Assembly: GCA_025351615.1 (NCBI GenBank)
Contig: JANXVP010000053.1
Location: 1-21,786, forward strand
Direction: 5' to 3'
Source of the DNA: Ramlibacter sp.
GTDB taxonomy: Bacteria > Pseudomonadota > Gammaproteobacteria > Burkholderiales > Burkholderiaceae_C
DNA length: 21,786 nucleotides
Shown: positions 6,400-14,916 of the stretch, in pieces
Layout: each line of letters opens with the position of its first letter
Numbering within the stretch: the first letter of the stretch is position 1
Notes under the pieces: generated by a model
The model's database searches: none
Told to the model about the DNA's origin: nothing
What the model saw: the letters and a program-made list of their open reading frames with translations, nothing else
Made by a program: the position numbers and the translations under genes

Positions 6400-7867
6400 C
6401 CTGCGGCTCGTCGCCACCCGGCGCTAAGATGGCCAGGCGCGCGATCCGATAGCGGATCTGGCGCAGGCTCAGGCCAAGGCGCTGGGCGGCGGCGGTGCGA
6501 TTGAAGCCGCTTTCCTGCAGGGCCTTGACCAGAATCTCCCGCTCCTGCTGGTCGAGATAGGCCTGCAGATCGCCGGGCATCACGTGCGGCGGCGGCGCGG
6601 CGTGTCCTACGGCCCCGGCAGCCGGGTCGGCTTCGTGCAACGCGCTGGCGGCCTGTGCCGGCGCGACCTGCGTGGGTGCAAAGTCAACCTGCAACTCCTC
6701 GCCGTCGCTCAGCGCCACGGCACGATGCAGCAGGTTTTCCAGCTCGCGCACATTGCCCCCGAGCGCGTGGGCGCAAAGCTGTTGCAGCACGTATTCCGAA
6801 AGCACCGGCACCGGCATCGACGACTCCAGGGCAATCCGGGCCAGCAGGGCCTTGCACAGCGCGGGCAGGTCACCCCGCCGCTCCCGCAACGGCGGCACCA
6901 GAATCTCGATCACGTTCAAGCGGTAGTACAGGTCCTGCCGGAAGCGTCCCGCCAGGACGTCGGCCGCCAGGTCCTTGTGGGTGGCGCTGACGATGCGCAC
7001 GTCCACCGCGTCTTCCTGGGTCGAGCCGAGCGAGCGAACCTGGCGTTCCTGGATGGCGCGCAGCAGTTTCGACTGCATCGCCAGCGGCAGATCCCCGATC
7101 TCGTCGAGAAACAAGGTGCCGCTGCGGGCCGCCTGGAAGTAACCTTCGCGATCTTGTGTCGCGCCGGTGTAGGACCCCTTGCGCGCGCCAAAAAACTCCG
7201 CCTCGAGCAGCGACTCGGGGATCGCGCTGCAGTTCACGGCGACGAACGGCCCATCGGCCCGATGGCTGCAGGCGTGAACGGCTCTCGCGACCAGTTCCTT
7301 GCCGGTGCCGGACTCGCCGCGCACCAGCACCGGGGCCATGCTCCGTGCAACCTTGGCGATGCGATCTTTCACGTTCTGCATTGCCGTGGAGTCGCCGACG
7401 AGACGGTCCAGCGCCGCGCGGCTGCTGGCCGGGCGCTCGCCTGCGGCGGGCGGCCGGGCCCCGGCAGCCCGCCCGGGCCGCGGCGGGGCTTCCTGGATGG
7501 CGGCGGCGACGACACTGCGGAACTGCTTCAGGTCGACCGGCTTGGTCAGGTAGTCGAAAGCGCCGGCCTTGAGGGCCTCCACGGCGTTCTCGGCGGAGCC
7601 ATAGGCGGTCATGACGACACAACGCTCCGGCCGCTGCTGGTCCAGCATCCGGTTCAACAATTCCAGCCCCAGCCCGTCGGGCAGCCGCATATCCGTGATC
7701 ACGGCGTCGAACCGGTGCGTCTCGAGCTGCTGCCAGGCTTCAGCCAGGCTGGCGGCAGCTTCGACGCGATAGCCTTCGCGCAGCAGGGTGAGTTCGTACA
7801 ACGTGCGCAGGTCGGGCTCATCGTCGACCACGAGGACATGTGCAGGAGAAGCGGGAAGGACGGCCAT
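6386..7867 (-). CDS. pilR: Sigma-54-dependent response regulator PilR
   Basis: 493 residues in NtrC-family order. The receiver domain (8-125) has acidic Asp15/Asp16, phospho-acceptor Asp59 (VITDMRLPD) and Lys109. After a Pro/Ala-rich linker, the AAA+ domain (about 153-390) has Walker A GESGTGKE (184-191), Walker B TLFLDEIGD (251-259) and arginine fingers near PLRERRGD. A C-terminal Fis-type helix-turn-helix lies at about 454-476 (FNRTAAAQRLGLSLRQIRYR). The sigma-54 contact loop is GSYTGA (231-236) instead of GAFTGA. Its start codon overlaps the pilS stop by one base (TGATG), implying translational coupling and a cognate pair. In relatives PilR activates pilA and so type IV pili; no pilin gene is in this window, so its targets here are inferred. 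Confidence 0.93.
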   Translation of the reverse strand: MAVLPASPAHVLVVDDEPDLRTLYELTLLREGYRVEAAASLAEAWQQLETHRFDAVITDMRLPDGLGLELLNRMLDQQRPERCVVMTAYGSAENAVEALKAGAFDYLTKPVDLKQFRSVVAAAIQEAPPRPGRAAGARPPAAGERPASSRAALDRLVGDSTAMQNVKDRIAKVARSMAPVLVRGESGTGKELVARAVHACSHRADGPFVAVNCSAIPESLLEAEFFGARKGSYTGATQDREGYFQAARSGTLFLDEIGDLPLAMQSKLLRAIQERQVRSLGSTQEDAVDVRIVSATHKDLAADVLAGRFRQDLYYRLNVIEILVPPLRERRGDLPALCKALLARIALESSMPVPVLSEYVLQQLCAHALGGNVRELENLLHRAVALSDGEELQVDFAPTQVAPAQAASALHEADPAAGAVGHAAPPPHVMPGDLQAYLDQQEREILVKALQESGFNRTAAAQRLGLSLRQIRYRIARLAILAPGGDEPQDERA

Positions 7868-9579
7868 CAGGCGGCTATTGTGTCAAATGAGGAATTCCCC
7901 GCAAGTGTCGGGCTGTCGGGTCTGAACACCACGAAGAACTCATTGCCCTGGCGTCCGGCGCCGGCAGGACCGATGCCGCGGCGGTAGCCGATGTGCGCGC
8001 CGTGGCGCTCGCACAACTCGCGGCAGATGTACAGGCCCAGTCCGCTGGAGCGGCTTTCAGAGGAGAAGAACGGTTCGAACAGGTGCTGGCGAACCGCTGA
8101 CTCGAGCGGCGCTGCGTCGCTCCACACCCGCACGGTCGATTCCCGCCCGACCCGTTGTGTCAGGACGCAAATGGAGGCCGGCTGCGCGCTGGCGTAGCGA
8201 TGCGCGTTGTCCAGCAGGTTGATGAGCACCCGCCGCAGGTGATCGGCTTCGAAATTCACAAGGACGCCCTTGCAGGCGAGCGAGAGCTGCAGCCGCTCGC
8301 CAACCCCGGACTGCCGGGCCCAGTCGGTGCAGGCGACCATGACCGAGTCGTCCAGATCCAGCTTCAGCGCGACAGCGGCCGGTCCCTGGTGCTGGACCCG
8401 CGAGATATCGAGGATCTCTTCGACGATCCTGGCCAGCCGCTGGGCGTTCTGCCGCACCATGGCGCTGAGCTGGCGCTGGGACGGCTCGATCAGGTCTTCT
8501 TCCAGCAGCGCGTTGGCCTGTGCGATGGCGGCCAGCGGGTTGCGGATTTCATGCGCCACGGCGGCCGACATGCGGCCCATGGCAGCCAGCTTTTCGGTGC
8601 GCAGGCGCGCTTCGAGTTCGCGCAGGTCTTCGAGGAACATCACGCACAGGCTTTGCGCCGGATCGTCCTGGGCGGCTGTCAGCCGGGTGCGGACCTGCAC
8701 CCTGCGTGGACTGCCCACGCCATCGTCGATCGCGACGTCGGCGCGCTGTGCCGACCCCGTCGTGAAGGTGCGCAATGCGAGTTCGGCAAGCGGTTGCCAG
8801 GGCCTCTGATCTGTCAGCATCAACGGGCTGCGTGGTGGAACGGCCAGGTCGCCCAGCTGCCGGCGGGCGGCCGGATTGGCGGTCCGCACGCGCCCATCCG
8901 CATCGACCACCAGCACTCCGTCCCCGAGGTTCTCGATCACCAGTTCGTTGACCTGCGCCTGGACCCGGGCGGCTTGCCGGCTGTGGCGCGCTGCTTCTTC
9001 CTCGCGGGCCAGTCGCGCGGCCAGCTGGTTGACCAGCACGGCGACAGCGAAGTAGCCCATGCCGGTGAGGCCGGCCTGCAGGAACCTGGGCGCCATTTCC
9101 GCCGGCATCTGCAAGGACACCACCCAGGCTTCAGCGAGCAGCAGCAGGGTGACGCCGGCGGCGGTGCCCAGTGCCAGCAGGCTGGATCCGAGCACCGCTG
9201 CCATCAGCACCGGCAGCGCGAACAACGGGCCGTATTTGATATTGCCGGCCTGCAGGAACTCCAGGGCCGAGAATGCCACCAGGTCGACGCCAATGGTGGA
9301 AACCCATTGCGGATCGAAGGCGTTGCCCGGTGGCTGCGGGCGCGTGAAAATCCGCACCGCGAGCGTCGCCGCCAGGTAGGCACCACACAACCAGAGCAGC
9401 CAGGTGGTGATGCCCAGGGAAGTCCCGATCAGCATGTACAGCGTCGACAGCACCGCCAGCAGCACCAGCGCAATGGTCACCCGCGCGGTCATGAAACCGC
9501 GCCACAGGCGGCTGAACGGTGTGTCGCCAATCAGCTCCAGCGTCGACTCGACCCAGGGAATCGAAGCGGGGCTGGCCAT
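7867..9579 (-). CDS. pilS: Sensor histidine kinase PilS
   Basis: 570 residues. An N-terminal membrane unit with about five to six hydrophobic segments (33-190) is followed by a PAS-like domain (about 210-320, ENLGDGVLVVDADG). The kinase core has His343 in the H-box (VAHEIRNPLAA), Asn458 in the N-box (INLLDNAH), the F-box FEPFF (501-505) and the G2 motif GLGL (513-516). The G1 position reads SDAAPLE where most kinases have a DxGxG-type loop; this looks like a family trait rather than damage, since the rest is intact. It autophosphorylates and passes phosphate to PilR Asp59. The ATG follows the stop of the small upstream gene with no gap. Confidence 0.92.
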   Translation of the reverse strand: MASPASIPWVESTLELIGDTPFSRLWRGFMTARVTIALVLLAVLSTLYMLIGTSLGITTWLLWLCGAYLAATLAVRIFTRPQPPGNAFDPQWVSTIGVDLVAFSALEFLQAGNIKYGPLFALPVLMAAVLGSSLLALGTAAGVTLLLLAEAWVVSLQMPAEMAPRFLQAGLTGMGYFAVAVLVNQLAARLAREEEAARHSRQAARVQAQVNELVIENLGDGVLVVDADGRVRTANPAARRQLGDLAVPPRSPLMLTDQRPWQPLAELALRTFTTGSAQRADVAIDDGVGSPRRVQVRTRLTAAQDDPAQSLCVMFLEDLRELEARLRTEKLAAMGRMSAAVAHEIRNPLAAIAQANALLEEDLIEPSQRQLSAMVRQNAQRLARIVEEILDISRVQHQGPAAVALKLDLDDSVMVACTDWARQSGVGERLQLSLACKGVLVNFEADHLRRVLINLLDNAHRYASAQPASICVLTQRVGRESTVRVWSDAAPLESAVRQHLFEPFFSSESRSSGLGLYICRELCERHGAHIGYRRGIGPAGAGRQGNEFFVVFRPDSPTLAGNSSFDTIAA

Positions 9580-9804
9580 TCAGCTTCCGGCGCGCAGCCG
9601 GTGCTCCTGGCAGCAGTAAAGGCGTCCATCGGGACCTGCCAGTGCGTCTGTTCGGGGCAGGTGCACCGAGCACACCGGGCAGCGCACCATGTCTTGCGGC
9701 AAGGGCAGCGGCGGCGGCGGCCGTTCCTGCCGGTCGACGCGCCGGTTGTTGCGCCAGACCCAGAGCGCCACCATGACCACCGCGAGCACCAGCAGGTATT
9801 TCAT
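9580..9804 (-). CDS. Small PP0621-like membrane-anchored protein with zinc-ribbon-type Cys/His
   Basis: 74 residues. One N-terminal hydrophobic helix (about 2-17, KYLLVLAVVMVALWVW) is followed by a basic, proline-rich linker and a compact motif, MVRCPVCSVHLP plus LYCCQEHR, whose Cys and His could bind a metal ion. It matches what I know as the PP0621 family, conserved beside pilS in Burkholderiales; function unknown. The ATG overlaps the stop of the CcsA-like gene (ATGA) and its TGA abuts the pilS ATG, so it is almost surely co-translated with both. Confidence 0.85.
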   Translation of the reverse strand: MKYLLVLAVVMVALWVWRNNRRVDRQERPPPPLPLPQDMVRCPVCSVHLPRTDALAGPDGRLYCCQEHRLRAGS

Positions 9805-10604
9805 TGCGCGCGCCCGAGCACCACTTCGAGCACGAAGCGGGATCCGACGTAGGAGAGCAGCAGCAGCAGCGCCCCGATGTAGAGCACCCGGACGGCCTTG
9901 CGGCCACGCCAGCCGAAGCGCGACCGGCCCAGCAGCAGCAATGCGAAGGCGAGCCAGGACAGCACCGAGAACAGGGTCTTGTGGTCCCATTTCCAGACCC
10001 GGCCCGGACCGTACAGCGTTTCGGTGAACAGGAAGCCCGCCAGCAGCGTGGCGGAGAGCAGCACGAATCCGGCGCCGACGAATCTGAAGGTCAGGCGCTC
10101 CAGCGTCAACAGCGGCAAACCGATATCGGGTGGCGCAGCCTGCCGGATCTCCCTCTCCGCGCGGGTCATCAGCCAGGCATGCACCACGGCGGCGGCAAAC
10201 AGCCCGTAGGAGGCGATGCCCAGCACCAGGTGCAGCGGCAACCACGGCGAGGCTGTCGCATGCAGCGGCGTGCCCGGAAATGCGAGGGCCAGCAGCACGG
10301 CGGCTGTGCCCAGCCCAGCCAGTGCCCAGCGCGCTTGCATTTGAGGAAACATCTTCTGCTCCACTGCATAGACCGTGAGCACCAGCCATGCGGTGACCGA
10401 GAGTGCAGGTGCGAACCCGAAGCGCGGAGCATCTCCGAGCAGCCCGAGCGCCAGCACCGATCCATGCAGCAGCCATGCCGCCAGCAAGGCCAGTCGGGCC
10501 GCGGGTTCGCTAAAGAATCGGGCGGCGGCTGCGGGGACGGCGTAGGCAGCGGCGGCGGCCAGCGCCAGCACCATGCTCGCTGGGGGCGCACTGGCTAGAA
10601 TCAT
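9801..10604 (-). CDS. Cytochrome c assembly family integral membrane protein (CcsA/YpjD-like)
   Basis: 267 residues with about eight hydrophobic segments. The conserved tryptophan-rich block GPGRVWKWDHKTLFS (200-213) and membrane histidines His47, His115, His125 and His142 mark it as a CcsA/CcmC/HemX-type protein; it most resembles E. coli YpjD, which likewise often sits divergent from ffh. A role in haem handling or cytochrome c maturation is family inference; several members have no proven function. The ATG at 10604 has no clear Shine-Dalgarno sequence. TAAACT about eight bases upstream on the minus strand could be a -10, which would give a nearly leaderless message. The alternative start is Met11 at 10574. 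It is the first gene of the five-gene operon that ends with ampD. Confidence 0.87.
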   Translation of the reverse strand: MILASAPPASMVLALAAAAAYAVPAAAARFFSEPAARLALLAAWLLHGSVLALGLLGDAPRFGFAPALSVTAWLVLTVYAVEQKMFPQMQARWALAGLGTAAVLLALAFPGTPLHATASPWLPLHLVLGIASYGLFAAAVVHAWLMTRAEREIRQAAPPDIGLPLLTLERLTFRFVGAGFVLLSATLLAGFLFTETLYGPGRVWKWDHKTLFSVLSWLAFALLLLGRSRFGWRGRKAVRVLYIGALLLLLSYVGSRFVLEVVLGRAQ

Positions 10605-10669
10605 GGGTTCACAGTTTAGCCCCTTGCGTCTTCGCCTCAGCGTTCCCAGCGCACGAAGGACCTCCCCTC

Positions 10670-12043
10670 ATGGCATCCGCCCTCTCCGACAAACTCTCCC
10701 GCCTGGTCAAGGAAATGCGTGGCCAGGCCCGCATCACCGAAGAAAATGTCCAGGACATGCTGCGCGAAGTGCGCATGGCTCTGCTTGAAGCCGACGTTGC
10801 GCTGCCCGTGGTGCGCGACTTCATCGCCCGCGTCAGGGACAAGGCAATGGGGCAGGAGGTGCTCGGCTCGCTGTCGCCCGGCCAGGCGCTGGTCGGCATC
10901 GTCAGCCGCGAGCTGGCTGCGACCAAGGGCCTGGGCATCAGCGACATCATCCTGGCAGCGCAGCCGCCCGCGGTGATCCTGATGGCCGGCCTGCAAGGCG
11001 CCGGCAAGACCACGACGACGGCCAAGCTGGCCAAGCATCTGATCGAGAAGCGCAAGAAGAAAGTCCTGACGGTGTCCGGGGACGTGTATCGCCCGGCGGC
11101 GATCGAGCAGCTCAAGACCGTGACCACGCAGGCCGGGGCGGAGTGGTTTCCCTCCACGCCGGATCAGAAACCTGTCGACATCGCGCGGGCTGCCCTCGAC
11201 TACGCGAAGCGCCATTATTTCGACGTGCTGCTGGTCGACACCGCCGGCCGGCTCGCCATCGACGAAGTGCTGATGCGTGAGATCCAGGAATTGCACGCTG
11301 TGCTCAATCCGGTCGAGACGCTGTTCGTGGTGGATGCGATGCAGGGCCAGGACGCGGTCAACACGGCGAAAGCCTTCAAGGAAGCGCTGCCGCTGACCGG
11401 CATCATCCTGACCAAGCTCGATGGCGATTCGCGCGGCGGTGCGGCGCTGTCGGTGCGACAGATCACCGGCGCGCCGATCAAATTCGCCGGCGTGAGCGAG
11501 AAGATCGATGGGCTGGAAGTCTTCGATGCCGAGCGGCATGCCGGCCGCATCCTGGGCATGGGCGACATCGTGGCACTGGTCGAACAGGTCACGGCCGGTG
11601 TCGACATGCAGGCGGCGCAAAAGCTCGCGGCCAAGGTCAAGAGCGGCGAGGGTTTCGACCTGAATGACTTCCTGTCGCAGATCCAGCAGATGAAAAGCAT
11701 GGGCGGGCTGTCGCAATTGATGGACAAGCTGCCGGCGCAGATGCAGGCCAAGGCCGGCCAGGTCGACATGGACAAGGCCGAGAAGGACATCCGGCGCAAG
11801 GAAGGGATCATCCAGAGCATGACGCCGCTCGAGCGACGCAAGCCCGACCTGATCAAGGCCACGCGCAAGCGCCGCATCGCGACCGGTGCCGGCGTGCAGG
11901 TGCAGGAAGTGAACCGGCTGCTCAACGAGTTCGACCAGATGCAGACGATGATGAAGAAGATGAGGGGCGGCGGCCTGATGAAGATGATGAAGCGTATGGG
12001 CGGTATGGGCGGCAAGGGCGGTGTGCCGAAAATGCCTTTTTGA
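10670..12043 (+). CDS. ffh: Signal recognition particle GTPase Ffh (SRP54)
   Basis: 457 residues. Binds hydrophobic signal sequences at the ribosome with 4.5S RNA and delivers nascent chains to FtsY. The N domain (1-95) is followed by the G domain with P-loop GLQGAGKT (107-114), DTAGR (190-194) and TKLDGDSRGG (248-257). The methionine-rich M domain (about 325-457) has the RNA-binding helix-turn-helix region around RKRRIATGAGVQVQEVN and a C-terminal run MKKMRGGGLMKMMKRMGG. AAGGA lies nine bases before the ATG. It is divergent from the CcsA-like gene with a 65-bp gap. The 4.5S RNA gene itself is not in the window. Confidence 0.97.
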   Translation: MASALSDKLSRLVKEMRGQARITEENVQDMLREVRMALLEADVALPVVRDFIARVRDKAMGQEVLGSLSPGQALVGIVSRELAATKGLGISDIILAAQPPAVILMAGLQGAGKTTTTAKLAKHLIEKRKKKVLTVSGDVYRPAAIEQLKTVTTQAGAEWFPSTPDQKPVDIARAALDYAKRHYFDVLLVDTAGRLAIDEVLMREIQELHAVLNPVETLFVVDAMQGQDAVNTAKAFKEALPLTGIILTKLDGDSRGGAALSVRQITGAPIKFAGVSEKIDGLEVFDAERHAGRILGMGDIVALVEQVTAGVDMQAAQKLAAKVKSGEGFDLNDFLSQIQQMKSMGGLSQLMDKLPAQMQAKAGQVDMDKAEKDIRRKEGIIQSMTPLERRKPDLIKATRKRRIATGAGVQVQEVNRLLNEFDQMQTMMKKMRGGGLMKMMKRMGGMGGKGGVPKMPF

Positions 12044-12050
12044 GAACTTG

Positions 12051-12159
12051 TGGGACAGACCTTTAGCTCTGTCCCCAACTGACCATGCAGTGGGACAGAC
12101 CTTTAGCTCTGTCCCCAACTGACCATGCAGTGGGACAGACCTTCAGCTCTGTCCCCAAC
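12051..12159. repeat. 40-bp tandem repeat, 2.7 copies, each with a palindromic core
   Basis: Two identical 40-bp units (12051-12090 and 12091-12130) and a third partial copy (12131-12159) with one T-to-C change in the loop. Each unit contains GGGACAGA and TCTGTCCC, a perfect 8-bp stem with an 8-nt loop, and the spacer has a smaller ACTG/CAGT pair. It starts seven bases after the ffh stop and ends eight bases before the stop of the convergent Bug gene. It looks like a REP-type extragenic palindrome array and could terminate or stabilise transcripts from both sides; no U-tract follows the stems. Confidence 0.9.
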
Positions 12160-12167
12160 GAATCCCC

Positions 12168-13142
12168 TCAATCGGCCCTGATGTTGGCCGCCTTGGCCAC
12201 CGCGCTCCACTTGGCGATGTCGGCCGCGATCACCCGGCCGAATTCCTCGGGCGTGCTCGCTGTGGGGTCGATCCCGAGCGCGATGATTCGCTCGCGTATT
12301 TCCGGCAGCTTCAACACCCGCGCCACCTCGTCCTGCAGGCGGCGGATGACGGGCTGCGGCGTTCCGGCCGGCGCGAGGATGCCGGTCCACAAGGCGATGT
12401 CCATGTCGGCAAAGCCGGACTCGCGCATCGTCGGCACGTCGGGCCAGGCCGGATGCCGGGTCGGCGTCGTAATGGCCAGGGCGCGGATCCGCCCGGCCTT
12501 GACCTGCCCCACCAGCGGAGGAGGATCCGCAAGCGTCATCGTGACCTCGCCGGTCGCGGTGGCATTGACCGATTCGTTGCTGCCCTTGTAGGCGATGTGC
12601 TGGAAGGCGGTACCGGTTTTCTGCTTGAACAGCTCGGCGGCGAGCTGGAACGGCGCGGCGCTGGCGCCGTAATTGGATTTGTCGGGATTTGCCTTGGCAT
12701 AGTCAACCAGCTGCTGCACTGTCTTCGCAGGATGCGCCTGCGACACCGCGAGGATGAGCGGAAACGAGCCGAGCAGGCTGATCGGCGCGAAGTCGCGCAG
12801 CGGAGCGTAAGGCAGCTTGCTGTAGAGCGCGGGGTTCATCGACATCGGACCGCTGGGCCCCAGCAGGATGGTGTAGCCGTCGGGAGCAGCACGGGCGACA
12901 TATTGCGCCGCGATGATCGACTGCGCGCCGACCCTGTTCTCGACCACGACCGGCTGGCCCAGGCCTTCGCCCATCTTCGACGCAACGATGCGGGCAAGCA
13001 GGTCGGTGCCGCCGCCGGCTGCGTACCCGACGATCAGCTGGATGGGCCTGGCTGGATACGCGGGCTGGGCCTGGGCCGCTGCGCAGCCGGGCAGGGTCAG
13101 CGCAAGCGCCAGGATGCGGCAACGAAAAAGGGGGCAGTTCAT
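12168..13142 (-). CDS. Bug-family tripartite tricarboxylate transporter substrate-binding protein
   Basis: 324 residues with an export signal (1-26) and then the Bug fold: YPARPIQLIVGYAAGGGTDLLAR at 29-51, ENRVGAQSIIAAQYVARAAPDGYT, and LAITTPTRHPAWPDVPTMRESG near the C-terminal lobe. TLPGC at 16-20 could be a lipobox, but Pro at -2 is unusual; cleavage after AQA is the alternative. Bug proteins capture organic acids or similar small molecules in the periplasm. Burkholderiales genomes have many, most without membrane partners nearby, as here. AAGGA precedes the ATG by nine bases. It starts 27 bp after the ThDP-enzyme gene, so the two are probably co-transcribed and may share a substrate. Confidence 0.93.
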   Translation of the reverse strand: MNCPLFRCRILALALTLPGCAAAQAQPAYPARPIQLIVGYAAGGGTDLLARIVASKMGEGLGQPVVVENRVGAQSIIAAQYVARAAPDGYTILLGPSGPMSMNPALYSKLPYAPLRDFAPISLLGSFPLILAVSQAHPAKTVQQLVDYAKANPDKSNYGASAAPFQLAAELFKQKTGTAFQHIAYKGSNESVNATATGEVTMTLADPPPLVGQVKAGRIRALAITTPTRHPAWPDVPTMRESGFADMDIALWTGILAPAGTPQPVIRRLQDEVARVLKLPEIRERIIALGIDPTASTPEEFGRVIAADIAKWSAVAKAANIRAD

Positions 13143-13169
13143 TTTCGGATTTCCTTGAGCTGGTCGTGC

Positions 13170-14891
13170 TCAGAGCCGCGTCACGCGCACGCACAGGACT
13201 GCAGCCCTGCCAGAGTCGATTGCCGCGATGCAGCGAACGATCGCTGGCTTCAACTGGTCGGGGTCATCGACAGTTTCCGCATGGGCGCCGAACGCTGACG
13301 CCACCTGCGCAAAACCGCGTTGCTCGCCGCCCAGCCGAGCCTGGAAGTCATCGCCCTGCGCAGCGGCCCCGTCCGGATACACGCGCAGCACCGCCTCCTT
13401 GACGGCCTGCCAGCCGCCGTTGTCCAGGACCACGGTGAAGATCGGCAGCCCATATTGCTGCGCGACCGCATACACAGCCGTTGGATTGCAGAAGTGGAAA
13501 CCGCCGTCGCCGACGAACTGGACCACCCGGCTGCGCGGCCGCGCCAGCTTCGCGCCCAGCGCCATGCCGCCACTGAAGCCGAGGCCTCCGCCCGCCAGGC
13601 CGATGTAGCTTCGCGGCTCGGTGCGACCGACCTGGTTGAGGACCGCCAAGCCGTTGCGGATCGCTTCGTTGATGACGATGTCGTCAGGCCGCAGGACTTC
13701 GTTCACGCAGGCGCACACGTATTCCGGCGCAACTGCGCCGACAGTTCCCGGCGTGGCGCCAGCCGCCGAGATTCTCTGGCGGCGCGCTTCTCGCCGCGGT
13801 CGCCAGTCCTCGATGCGCCGGGCTGCGCGCTCGCGGAAGCTGTCATCGGCCTGGGCCCGGACGATTTCCAGCACCCGCGCGAGCACGGTCGCACAGTCGC
13901 CCTGCACGCGCAGCTCCGTGGGAAAGCCCCACATCGGGAAATCCTTTTTCACTGCATCCACGTCGATATGGACCCAGGCCAGCTCCGGACGGTCCGGCAC
14001 GGAATGCGGCAGCCACGGCACGTCGACATCGAGCAGCAGTCCGAGGTCGGCTTGCGCGATCGCGCTCACAGGATCGAAGCCGGCAAAGCAGGGTGAATCG
14101 CGGGGGATGTTGAGATACAGCGGATTGAACTCGAACACGCGCAGGCCGCATTCGCGGGCCAGCGCATCCAGCACGGCGACCGCCTGCGGCTTGCGCCCGA
14201 GGTAAGCGGTGATCGCGATCGGGTTACGGGATTCGAGCAGCCGCTGCGCGATCTTCTGCGCCATCGCCGCATCGACGCCGCCTGTCGCAACAGCGCCGTA
14301 GCGAGCGTCCGGGTAAGGGCGGACGGCGTCCTCGTGCCAGTCCTGCGCCAGCGTTTCCCGCGGCAGCGTCAAAAAGACGGGGCCGCAGGGATCGCTCTGC
14401 ATCAGCGTATGGCCGCGGCGAAGCGCTTCCTTCACGACCACGCCGGATGGCAGGTTGTATTCCCATTTGACGTACGGCCGCACCAGGCTGCCGATGTCGT
14501 ACGGATCCTGGACGAAGTGCACGTAGTTGTCGCGCGAACCCGGCAATTCGCCGTGGATCGTGTACGGCGCCTTGCCGGCCATCAGGAAGACGGGCAGGCG
14601 GGAACGGAACAGGTTGTGCAGGCCCATGCTCGCGTTGGCGGTCCCGGCATCGACGTGGACCAGCACCGCCTGTCCGTTGCCGGTCATCGCCGCATAGCCG
14701 CCGGCCATGTGCACCGCGACATTCTCGTGCGGACACAGCACCATGGCGGGAGCGGGGCGGCCTTCGCGCTTCCAGTCGGCGAGCGCCTCGATCAGCGAGA
14801 CATGATCGGTGCCGAGGTTGGCAAAGACATGGTCGATTCCGACGTCGCCCAGGCCCTCGAGCAGATAGTGGGCGGTCGAATGCGTAGCCAT
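13170..14891 (-). CDS. ThDP-dependent enzyme, acetolactate synthase / decarboxylase-like
   Basis: 573 residues with the three-domain layout of the pyruvate oxidase/acetolactate synthase/benzoylformate decarboxylase group. The N-terminal Pyr domain (about 1-185) has the cofactor-activating Glu56 in CPHENVAVHMAGGYA. The middle domain spans about 200-350, and the C-terminal PP domain carries the ThDP/metal motif GDGG (461-464) through Asn491 (VVLDNGGW). The substrate cannot be read from sequence; true acetolactate synthase is unlikely because no ilvN-type regulatory subunit lies next to it. The open frame runs 34 codons further upstream into miaB, but ATG 14891 starts the homologous region and lies 25 bp after the miaB stop. 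Shine-Dalgarno match is weak (GAAGG, about 11 bases away). It sits between miaB and a Bug protein. Confidence 0.88.
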   Translation of the reverse strand: MATHSTAHYLLEGLGDVGIDHVFANLGTDHVSLIEALADWKREGRPAPAMVLCPHENVAVHMAGGYAAMTGNGQAVLVHVDAGTANASMGLHNLFRSRLPVFLMAGKAPYTIHGELPGSRDNYVHFVQDPYDIGSLVRPYVKWEYNLPSGVVVKEALRRGHTLMQSDPCGPVFLTLPRETLAQDWHEDAVRPYPDARYGAVATGGVDAAMAQKIAQRLLESRNPIAITAYLGRKPQAVAVLDALARECGLRVFEFNPLYLNIPRDSPCFAGFDPVSAIAQADLGLLLDVDVPWLPHSVPDRPELAWVHIDVDAVKKDFPMWGFPTELRVQGDCATVLARVLEIVRAQADDSFRERAARRIEDWRPRREARRQRISAAGATPGTVGAVAPEYVCACVNEVLRPDDIVINEAIRNGLAVLNQVGRTEPRSYIGLAGGGLGFSGGMALGAKLARPRSRVVQFVGDGGFHFCNPTAVYAVAQQYGLPIFTVVLDNGGWQAVKEAVLRVYPDGAAAQGDDFQARLGGEQRGFAQVASAFGAHAETVDDPDQLKPAIVRCIAAIDSGRAAVLCVRVTRL

Positions 14892-14916
14892 GGCCGCATT
14901 CTGCCTTCGCCAACCG

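Noticed and set aside
8155..9852. 565-codon open frame on the plus strand opposite pilS
   Set aside because: pilS has every kinase motif on the other strand. The antisense product is a His/Gln/Arg-rich low-complexity translation with no domain.
10637..12118. 493-codon open frame on the minus strand opposite ffh
   Set aside because: It is the antisense of ffh and starts inside the tandem repeat, which explains its odd duplicated N-terminus.
12051..12159. Tandem repeat as a CRISPR array
   Set aside because: The units are head to tail with identical 'spacers', only 2.7 copies, and no cas genes are nearby.
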